From: Coriobacteriia bacterium
GTDB taxonomy: Bacteria; Actinomycetota; Coriobacteriia; Coriobacteriales; QAMH01
Assembly (NCBI GenBank): GCA_900756605.1
Contig: CAAEKX010000345.1
Location: 1 to 5,690, forward strand
Direction: 5' to 3'
DNA: 5,690 bases
Made by a program: the position numbers and the translations under genes. Shown here one piece after another: positions 1-4,769 of this stretch. How positions within the stretch are numbered: the first letter of the stretch is position 1; each line of letters starts with the position of its first letter. Under the pieces are notes generated by a model. It was given only the letters and a program-made list of their open reading frames with translations. It had not been told where the DNA came from and made no database searches.

Positions 1-81
1 CCGCCGTCGCATGCGCCTGTCACTGTGACGAAAGCCGTGCTGCTAACTTCTCACCCTTACGAATTCGTAAGTGACGGGTAA
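1..81 (+). CDS. Possible C-terminal tail of an upstream gene (partial)
   Basis: The first frame is open from the window edge to a TAA at 79-81. It reads PPSHAPVTVTKAVLL and then TSHPYEFVSDG. Bce-type operons usually have a histidine kinase gene just before the transporter genes. As I recall, many such kinases end in a short beta-strand with FP followed by a VTK or LTK motif, so the PP...VTVTK stretch could be that tail. Against this, only 26 codons are visible, there is no catalytic motif, and the last codons run through the operator-like palindrome at 56-71. The other two forward frames close at 26-28 and 72-74. The reading frame is seen; the kinase identity is a guess from context. Confidence 0.27.
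   Translation, partial: PPSHAPVTVTKAVLLTSHPYEFVSDG
56..71. promoter_or_regulatory. Palindromic operator, BceR-type response-regulator site (predicted)
   Basis: CTTACGAATTCGTAAG is a perfect 16-bp palindrome lying about 90 bases before the first gene of a BceAB-like operon. BceR-like regulators of the OmpR family are reported, as I recall, to bind inverted repeats of the form TNACA-N4-TGTAA. This site has TTACG-AATT-CGTAA, the same spacing with one symmetric substitution. It would be the site through which a cognate response regulator activates the transporter genes. The palindrome is seen; its function is inferred from position and consensus. Confidence 0.5.
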
Positions 82-108
82 GCCGCTTCGATGGCAACCG
101 TAAGCTCC

Positions 109-137
109 GAACATCACCATGGATGATGCCCGATAAT
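109..137 (+). promoter_or_regulatory. Weak candidate promoter for the small protein-ABC operon
   Basis: GATAAT at 132-137 matches five of six bases of the -10 consensus. The hexamer 17 bases upstream, GAACAT at 109-114, is a poor -35. A weak -35 fits a promoter needing an activator, and the GTAAG repeat at 100-104 sits just upstream of it. Transcription would start near 144, leaving a leader of about 16 bases that includes the GAAAGG ribosome-binding site at 145-150. Confidence 0.27.
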
Positions 138-159
138 CCACATACGAAAGGTTAGTCCC

Positions 160-297
160 ATGAAGGCATCAAAGGTATTATCAGCAGTAACGAAGGGCGT
201 CGGTGCCGTCACTCTCGTGGCGGGGGCAATTGTCGCCGGTATGCTCGCCTATGCATCGGTCAAAGTTCCGCGTACGGGAAGGGGCATTCATGTCTGA
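160..297 (+). CDS. Small single-helix membrane protein, first gene of the ABC transporter operon
   Basis: An ATG at 160 preceded by GAAAGG (145-150, nine-base spacing) opens a 45-codon frame ending in TGA at 295-297. The peptide begins MKASKVLSAV and has lysines at 2, 5 and 12. A Gly/Ala/Val-rich hydrophobic segment at about 13-33 is long enough for one membrane helix, and a basic tail (K35, R38, R41) follows. Its stop overlaps the ATPase start by eight bases (ATGTCTGA), so translation of the two is probably coupled. I do not recognise a family. It could be a small accessory subunit of the transporter or a peptide that only drives coupling. A lipoprotein is ruled out by the absence of cysteine. 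A short hydrophobic antimicrobial-like peptide is another possibility. Start, stop and overlap are seen; membrane location is predicted from composition. Confidence 0.6.
   Translation: MKASKVLSAVTKGVGAVTLVAGAIVAGMLAYASVKVPRTGRGIHV
276..284 (+). promoter_or_regulatory. Ribosome-binding site deciding the ATPase start
   Basis: GGGAAGGGG ends five bases before the ATG at 290. It supports that start over the in-frame GTG at 203, which would add 29 residues unrelated to ABC domains and lie entirely inside the small upstream gene. Confidence 0.6.
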
Positions 298-1114
298 GGT
301 AATCGCAACACCGCCAGCGTCGACGACGAAGGCATCCCGCACGGCCTCCTCCCCCATCCTCTGCGTGCGTAACGTCGAGAAGGTCTACGGCGGCAGGCAA
401 AACCTCGTGTACGCGCTCGCCGGCGTGAGCTTCGATGTCGCACGTGGCGAATTCGTCGCCATCATGGGTCCGTCGGGCTCGGGCAAGACAACGATGCTCA
501 ATTGCATCTCCACCATCGACCGGCCCTCCGCAGGCCGCATACTCATCAACGGCAGCGACATCACCACCATGTCGAAGAACAAGCTCAGCGCCTTTCGCCG
601 CGATGAGCTTGGCTTCATCTTCCAGGACTCCAACCTGCTCGACACGCTGACGGGCATGGAGAACATCGCGCTCGCGCTCACCATCAAGGGCGCTCGTCCC
701 GCGAGCATCACCACGCGCATCAACGACATTGCGCGCACGCTCAACGTGACCGAGTCGCTCTCGCAATATCCCGCCCAGATGTCTGGTGGCCAGAAACAGC
801 GTGTCGCGGCGGCCCGTGCCATCATCGCCGACCCCTCGCTCATCCTGGCCGACGAGCCGACGGGTGCTCTCGATTCGCGCAACGCGACCATCCTGCTCGA
901 GACGCTCACGATGCTCAACAAGTCGCTGGGCGCGACCATCCTCATGGTCACGCATGATGCATACGCTGCGTCGTTTTCCGACCGCACGCTCTTTCTCTCC
1001 GACGGCAAGCTCTTCAACGAGATCCGCCAGGGATCGCTCACGCGAGAGGAGTACTTCGCCCGCATCATGGAGGTCGTGACCTTCCTCGGCGGGGAGGCGT
1101 ACCATGCTGCTTAA
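290..1114 (+). CDS. BceA-like ABC transporter ATPase (peptide resistance/MacB-type)
   Basis: A 274-residue nucleotide-binding subunit that would dimerise on the inner face of the membrane and power the permease encoded next. All ABC motifs are intact: Walker A GPSGSGKTT at 60-68, Q-loop glutamine 112 in FIFQDSNLL, signature MSGGQKQR at 164-171, Walker B LILADEP at 184-190 with catalytic Glu189, D-loop ALD at 193-195 and H-loop His222 in MVTHD. The FQDSNLLDTLT stretch and ADEPTGALDS are typical of the LolD/MacB/BceA branch rather than of importers. The first 22 residues are a Ser/Thr/Ala-rich extension before the domain begins. The stop overlaps the permease start by 11 bases. The ATPase assignment is very secure; the Bce branch rests on the partner permease. 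The substrate, probably a cell-wall-active peptide such as bacitracin or a lantibiotic or its lipid target, cannot be read from this subunit. Confidence 0.93.
   Translation: MSEVIATPPASTTKASRTASSPILCVRNVEKVYGGRQNLVYALAGVSFDVARGEFVAIMGPSGSGKTTMLNCISTIDRPSAGRILINGSDITTMSKNKLSAFRRDELGFIFQDSNLLDTLTGMENIALALTIKGARPASITTRINDIARTLNVTESLSQYPAQMSGGQKQRVAAARAIIADPSLILADEPTGALDSRNATILLETLTMLNKSLGATILMVTHDAYAASFSDRTLFLSDGKLFNEIRQGSLTREEYFARIMEVVTFLGGEAYHAA
1091..1097 (+). promoter_or_regulatory. Ribosome-binding site of the permease, inside the ATPase gene
   Basis: GGGGAGG lies within the last codons of the ATPase gene, six bases before the permease ATG at 1104. It fixes that start and the 11-base gene overlap. 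Confidence 0.6.
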
Positions 1115-3161
1115 GCTCGCCACCCGTAACATACGACGGTCGCTTCGTGACTACGCCATCTACTTCGTCACCCTGCTCATTGCCGTCACGGTGTTCTACG
1201 CGTTCAATTCCATCGGTGACCAGCAGGTCATGCATGATATCGCGGCATCCAATCACGCGAACATCATCGAATTCACCGGCTACATGATGAATATCTTCTC
1301 CATCGTCGTCGCCTTGGTCCTGGGTTTCCTGGTTATCTATGCAAACCAGCTCCTCATCACGCGGCGCAAGCGGGAATTCGGTATCTACCTCGTACTCGGC
1401 ATGAAGCCGGGGCAGGTATCGCGCATCCTGCTATACGAGACGGTCTTCATCGGCTTGGGGTCGCTCATTCTCGGCCTGGGCCTTGGCGTTCTCATCTCGC
1501 AGCTGCTCTCGTTTGCCACGGCGGCGCTCTTTGGCATCGCCATGCCGCAATACCAGTTCAGCTTCTCGCCGGGAGCCTGCATCGCGACGCTGATCTGCTT
1601 CATCGCCATCTTCATCGTAGTCGCCATCTTCAACGTCATCACCGTGCGACGCTGCAAGCTCATCGACCTCATCGGCGCAAAGGCGAAGCGTCAGAAAATC
1701 GTCATCCGCAACCCCTGGGTGTGTCTCGTGCTCTTCGTCATCTCGCTGGTTCTCATCGGCCTTGCCTACTGGCAGCTCGACATTAACGGCATGACGCTCA
1801 TGTTCGATGCCGAATTCCAGCGCGCAACCGTCCTTATGTTGGTGGGCTCGCTGTTGTTCTTCTTCTCGCTCTCCGGCTTTGCCATCGCCGTGCTAACGCG
1901 TCTGCGTGGCGTCTACTTCAAGCGCTTGCGTCCCTTTACCACGCGCCAGGTCGCATCGAAGTTCAACACCTCGTTCGTCTCCATCTGGGTGGTGTGCGTG
2001 CTGCTCTTCTTCGCCATCACCACCTTTGCCACGGGACTTGCCCTCGTCGATGCCTTCACCGGTGATATCGACGAAGCGAACCCCTACGACGCGAGCATCA
2101 TCGCGTACGGCGAGGAAACCGTATACGAAAACGGCAAGGGTGCGAAGAAGCCCGTCGATGCCGACATCAGCCAGACGAGCGCATACTTGCGGCAGCATAT
2201 CGCCAATTGGGACACGCTCGTTGCCGCCAGCTCGCAGCTCGACTTTTACGAGCTTCCCGACATGACCTATGGTGAGCTCATGGACACTGTCGACACGCAC
2301 CTTGCCGATGCCATGAGCAGCACTTCGATGTTGAACCAAGGCGTACAGGTCGTTAGCCTCACGCAGTTCAACGATTTGCTCGCCCTGAGCGACAAGCAAC
2401 CCGTGACGTTGTCATCTGGCGAATACCTCGTCACCAACAACATGTCGGCGTCGCAGGACATCGCCAATGCGGTCGTGGCACAGCATATGCCACTTCCCAC
2501 GCCGGCTGGTGACCTCATGCCAGCTAATCGCGTCGATAAGACCCAGCTCAACGACTTCGACATACTCAGCAACGCTCTCATGATGGTGGTCCCCGACGAT
2601 GTCGTCGCCACCTTGGCCCAGACGGAAACTCCCGATACGGTGTACGTGAACGTCATGTACGCGCCTCGTTCAAACGCGGAAGGTGCGTTCGTCGATGCCA
2701 TCGAGACCGTCGATGCGCCAGGCGTGTCGACCGTCATCACGCGCGTGCAGATGGTGGGACAGGCAAGTGGGCTGAAGGTCATGGTCACCTATCTCGCGAT
2801 CTACATCGGCCTCGTGCTGCTCGTCGCGACCGCCGCCGTGCTCGCGATCCAGCTGCTCTCGCTCACCATCGATTCGCTTGGACGCTATCGCCTGCTCTCG
2901 AAACTCGGATGCGACACGTCCATGCTCACCCGCTCGCTCTTCGAGCAGGTCGTGATCTACTTCGTCGCGCCGCTGGCCCTGGCCGTCTGCCACTCGGCAT
3001 GCGCCATCGCCGTCCTCTCTGGATCGCTTTTCACGGCACTCGGACGCGATCTGTTCCCCTCCATCGTCATGGCGGCATGCCTCGTCATCGCCATATATGG
3101 TGGCTACATGCTCATCACCTATCTGACCAGCAGGGCAAGCGTAAAGCAGGCCATCTCGTAG
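1104..3161 (+). CDS. BceB-like FtsX-domain ABC transporter permease
   Basis: A 685-residue membrane subunit pairing with the ATPase just upstream. Hydrophobicity suggests ten helices at about 16-36, 58-82, 112-137, 157-181, 203-222, 241-266, 291-316, 560-587, 613-640 and 651-674. A hydrophilic domain of about 240 residues (317-556) lies between helices 7 and 8. This layout, with FtsX domains around helices 2-4 and 8-10, is the hallmark of BceB-type permeases, in which the large extracellular domain recognises the peptide or its lipid complex and relays a signal to a BceS-type kinase. Typical FtsX-type sequences are RRKREFGIYLVLGMKPGQ (87-104) after helix 2 and SLGRYRLLSKLG (591-602) after helix 8, the cytoplasmic coupling segments. 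The length is close to that of BceB (about 650). The frame is intact. Substrate is unknown; a general MacB exporter is less likely because MacB has only four helices. Confidence 0.87.
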   Translation: MLLKLATRNIRRSLRDYAIYFVTLLIAVTVFYAFNSIGDQQVMHDIAASNHANIIEFTGYMMNIFSIVVALVLGFLVIYANQLLITRRKREFGIYLVLGMKPGQVSRILLYETVFIGLGSLILGLGLGVLISQLLSFATAALFGIAMPQYQFSFSPGACIATLICFIAIFIVVAIFNVITVRRCKLIDLIGAKAKRQKIVIRNPWVCLVLFVISLVLIGLAYWQLDINGMTLMFDAEFQRATVLMLVGSLLFFFSLSGFAIAVLTRLRGVYFKRLRPFTTRQVASKFNTSFVSIWVVCVLLFFAITTFATGLALVDAFTGDIDEANPYDASIIAYGEETVYENGKGAKKPVDADISQTSAYLRQHIANWDTLVAASSQLDFYELPDMTYGELMDTVDTHLADAMSSTSMLNQGVQVVSLTQFNDLLALSDKQPVTLSSGEYLVTNNMSASQDIANAVVAQHMPLPTPAGDLMPANRVDKTQLNDFDILSNALMMVVPDDVVATLAQTETPDTVYVNVMYAPRSNAEGAFVDAIETVDAPGVSTVITRVQMVGQASGLKVMVTYLAIYIGLVLLVATAAVLAIQLLSLTIDSLGRYRLLSKLGCDTSMLTRSLFEQVVIYFVAPLALAVCHSACAIAVLSGSLFTALGRDLFPSIVMAACLVIAIYGGYMLITYLTSRASVKQAIS

Positions 3162-3163
3162 CC

Positions 3164-3200
3164 AAAATGAGACAACGTCTCTGAGCAACTGTCTCATTTT
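3164..3200. repeat. Perfect inverted repeat after the permease gene; possible terminator or REP-like element
   Basis: AAAATGAGACA (3164-3174) and TGTCTCATTTT (3190-3200) form an 11-bp perfect stem with a 15-base loop, starting two bases after the permease stop. The only T-run is the TTTT of the stem itself, so it is a mediocre intrinsic terminator on the + strand, although it may act in both directions. Inside, GAGAC (3169-3173) can instead pair with GTCTC (3177-3181). Its core TGAGACA...TGTCTCA resembles the palindrome at 4673-4705, which suggests a dispersed repeat family. Confidence 0.55.
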
Positions 3201-3218
3201 CAACAGGTAGGGGCAGAA

Positions 3219-3255
3219 GAAAAGGGAGCCGGCATCAATTCTAATGCCGGCTCCC
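3219..3255 (-). terminator. Rho-independent terminator of the DUF5692-like gene
   Basis: A 12-bp perfect GC-rich stem, GGGAGCCGGCAT (3224-3235) with ATGCCGGCTCCC (3244-3255), has an eight-base loop. Read on the minus strand it is followed by TTTTCTTCT. It lies about 40 bases past the stop of the minus-strand gene at 3295, exactly where its transcript should end. There is no T-run on the + side, so it probably serves the minus strand only. Confidence 0.85.
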
Positions 3256-3294
3256 CAGAATGAGGGGGGATGAGACCCCCGAACTGTTAACTTC

Positions 3295-4416
3295 CTACTC
3301 GCGCTTCACGTACGTGACAACTTCGATTTCCATGTCAACCTTGGTGGGGTCAGGAAGTATGGGCCTCTCCGCGTACTCGACCATCTCGTCGATCTCTGCC
3401 GGCGTTGCGCTCTTGGGCTCGGTCTCGAGCAGGTATGCGACAGGAGCACGACGGGCCATGGCCTCCTTGTACTCCTTGGTGCCAACCCAGATCTCATGCT
3501 TGTACGGGTTGACGCCAAGCTTCTTGGAACGGTAGATGACGTAACTGAGAGCCGCGATGTTGGCGATGAGCGCGATGGAAGCGACCACGGTGTTGACTGC
3601 CGGGTCGTTCACGGACTGCACCGCGAAGATGGAGTCGTTGGCGAACATCGGCACCATCTGCGCGAACATGCACCAGATGGCCAGCGTGAACGCGCGGTTC
3701 TGGATCCACCCGCCCTTGTTCCAGATGAGGCCCGCGATGGTCGGCGCGACGAGCAGCGCGATACCGCAGTACCAAGAATGGGTGGGTAGGCAGTTGTAGG
3801 TGTAGCAGAAGTTCCAGAGGTCGTAGGAGATGATGAAGACCCACGTCATGTCGGGCCACAGCATGTCCTGGCGCTTCTTGGAAATGTAGATGCCGAACCA
3901 GCCGGTCATGCACAGGATGTTGAGCAGACCCGCACATCCGTTGAGCACGTTGAAGATGCCGCCGTTAAGCAGGACGCCCTCGTCGGTGACGAAGCTCGAA
4001 TCCCAGGCGACGATGGCGCTCTCGAAGTCGCTAGCCACAGCAATCAGGATGTTGATGGCCACGATCACGAACGGGAACACCTTGAACCAGTGGGAACGTC
4101 CCACCTTCGTCCAGCTGTATTTGAGCATCATGAAGCCGATGCAGCCAGCCGTCGCCGCGTACACTTTCGCGTAGTGGAACCATCCACCCATGGATGTGTA
4201 CGTGGGGTTGTTGAGCGCCCATTCGGCGCCCATGGCGGCACCGACCTCGACAGCAATGCAATAGATGGTCATCGCGCCGCATACGCCGAAGAAGAAGAAA
4301 ATTCCTCCGGCCTTCCAGCGGCGAGCCACCTCGTTGAGCAGGATGAGTGCAATGAGCACCATGAAAAGTCCTGACCATTGAAAGGCGGCATTAGGACCGT
4401 AAACGTCAAACAACAT
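3295..4416 (-). CDS. DUF5692-like polytopic membrane protein
   Basis: A 373-residue protein with about eight or nine hydrophobic segments: roughly 12-29, 38-58, 80-100, 111-129, 150-177, 191-208, 213-233, 239-258 and 275-296. The start at 4416 has an excellent AAGGAGGG site six bases upstream (4423-4430). The middle is unusually rich in aromatic and cysteine residues: DMLWPDMTW at 184-192, YDLWNFCYTYNC at 198-209, then HSWYCG at 213-218. From memory this block, with GGWFHYAKVYAATAGCIGFM near 77-96, is the conserved core of the uncharacterised DUF5692 family; no function is established. The C-terminal 75 residues are hydrophilic, and the last 50 or so (EPKSATPAEIDEMVEYAERP onward) look like an acidic cytoplasmic extension. 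It follows a symporter gene on the same strand, but a terminator and a 353-base gap separate them, so a joint role in amino-acid transport is only possible. Confidence 0.8.
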   Translation of the reverse strand: MLFDVYGPNAAFQWSGLFMVLIALILLNEVARRWKAGGIFFFFGVCGAMTIYCIAVEVGAAMGAEWALNNPTYTSMGGWFHYAKVYAATAGCIGFMMLKYSWTKVGRSHWFKVFPFVIVAINILIAVASDFESAIVAWDSSFVTDEGVLLNGGIFNVLNGCAGLLNILCMTGWFGIYISKKRQDMLWPDMTWVFIISYDLWNFCYTYNCLPTHSWYCGIALLVAPTIAGLIWNKGGWIQNRAFTLAIWCMFAQMVPMFANDSIFAVQSVNDPAVNTVVASIALIANIAALSYVIYRSKKLGVNPYKHEIWVGTKEYKEAMARRAPVAYLLETEPKSATPAEIDEMVEYAERPILPDPTKVDMEIEVVTYVKRE

Positions 4417-4422
4417 TTCAAT

Positions 4423-4430
4423 CCCTCCTT
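4423..4430 (-). promoter_or_regulatory. Strong ribosome-binding site of the DUF5692-like gene
   Basis: On the minus strand AAGGAGGG lies six bases before the ATG at 4416, close to the perfect anti-16S complement. It fixes the start and suggests strong translation. Confidence 0.7.
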
Positions 4431-4577
4431 TACCTTGGTCTCCCTTTTACGACTTCTCTGCAATCATCCCGGCAAGGTGTGCCGCTTTCATTGACACATG
4501 CGCTTTGAAGTCCATTTACCAAAAAATTAGAACCGTTCACGGATTTATCTTGACATCGTACAAAATACTCCCTCTTG

Positions 4578-4590
4578 TTGTGAATTACAA
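4578..4590. promoter_or_regulatory. Near-palindromic 13-mer, possible operator
   Basis: TTGTGAATTACAA is symmetric about its central A except for one base pair. It lies about 50 bases upstream of the -10-like hexamer of the minus-strand gene. The TTGTGA half resembles sites of several winged-helix repressors, but the second half and the spacing do not match any I can name. Assignment is weak. Confidence 0.2.
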
Positions 4591-4672
4591 GCCATTTGCC
4601 AGATTTTTATTCGCGAAAAAGATAGCGTTAGCAAACAAGACGAGGTCAATAGTCATCGCCGGCCTCGCCAAG

Positions 4673-4705
4673 AGTGGGACAAATGACCTGTCCCTTTGTC
4701 CCACT
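4673..4705. repeat. REP-like imperfectly nested palindrome
   Basis: AGTGGGACAAA (4673-4683) and TTTGTCCCACT (4695-4705) form an 11-bp perfect stem with an 11-base loop. A second TGTCCC (4689-4694) inside the loop can compete for GGGACA (4676-4681), giving a shorter alternative hairpin. It lies 15 bases beyond the T-tract of the symporter terminator and has no T-run of its own, so it is probably not a terminator. The GTGGGACA...TGTCCCAC form resembles dispersed REP palindromes that I recall from gut Actinobacteria, but only one exact copy is visible here. Confidence 0.5.
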
Positions 4706-4719
4706 TTGACGCTTAGCTC

Positions 4720-4748
4720 AAAAAGAAAGGACCCCGAAGGGCCCCTTC
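4720..4748 (-). terminator. Rho-independent terminator of the AGCS symporter gene with UUCG loop
   Basis: Read on the minus strand, a 10-bp stem (4748-4739 with 4734-4725, two G-U wobbles) closes on a C(UUCG)G tetraloop (4738-4735), one of the most stable RNA loops known. It is followed by TTTTT at 4724-4720. It begins 21 bases after the symporter TAG at 4770-4772. It separates the symporter transcript from the DUF5692-like gene. Confidence 0.8.
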
Positions 4749-4769
4749 GTGGAGATCATGTCACCGCGC

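Larger units (their letters stand above)
4431..4719. other. AT-rich intergenic region with presumed promoter of the DUF5692-like gene
   Basis: No credible gene lies between the symporter terminator and the DUF5692-like gene. Bases 4505-4640 are clearly richer in A and T than the flanking genes, as expected for a promoter region. On the minus strand TCTAAT (4526-4531) is one mismatch from the -10 consensus, but no good -35 lies at the right distance, so I cannot place the promoter firmly. The leader would be about 100 bases. The stretch also holds a near-perfect 13-base palindrome (4578-4590) and a hairpin repeat (4673-4705). Confidence 0.5.

Noticed and set aside
91..126. 11-codon leader peptide frame with three histidines (MATVSSEHHHG)
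   Set aside because: No ribosome-binding site, it lies upstream of or within the proposed promoter, and there is no attenuator structure after it.
203..289. GTG-started N-terminal extension of the ATPase
   Set aside because: It overlaps the small upstream gene in another frame, has no ribosome-binding site of its own and encodes nothing ABC-like. The ATG at 290 has a good site.
260..1132. Long minus-strand open frames opposite the ATPase
   Set aside because: Their Arg/Asp/Val-rich products match no fold and reflect the codon bias of the intact ATPase gene on the other strand.
3264..3280. GGGGG-ATGAGA-CCCCC mini-hairpin near the DUF5692-like gene's stop
   Set aside because: A five-pair stem with no U-tract on either strand; the stronger hairpin at 3224-3255 already explains termination.
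4550..4578. Perfect TTGACA on the + strand as a promoter
   Set aside because: The hexamer 17 bases downstream is TCTTGT, a poor -10, and no + strand gene follows. The TTGACA at 4491-4496 has the same problem.
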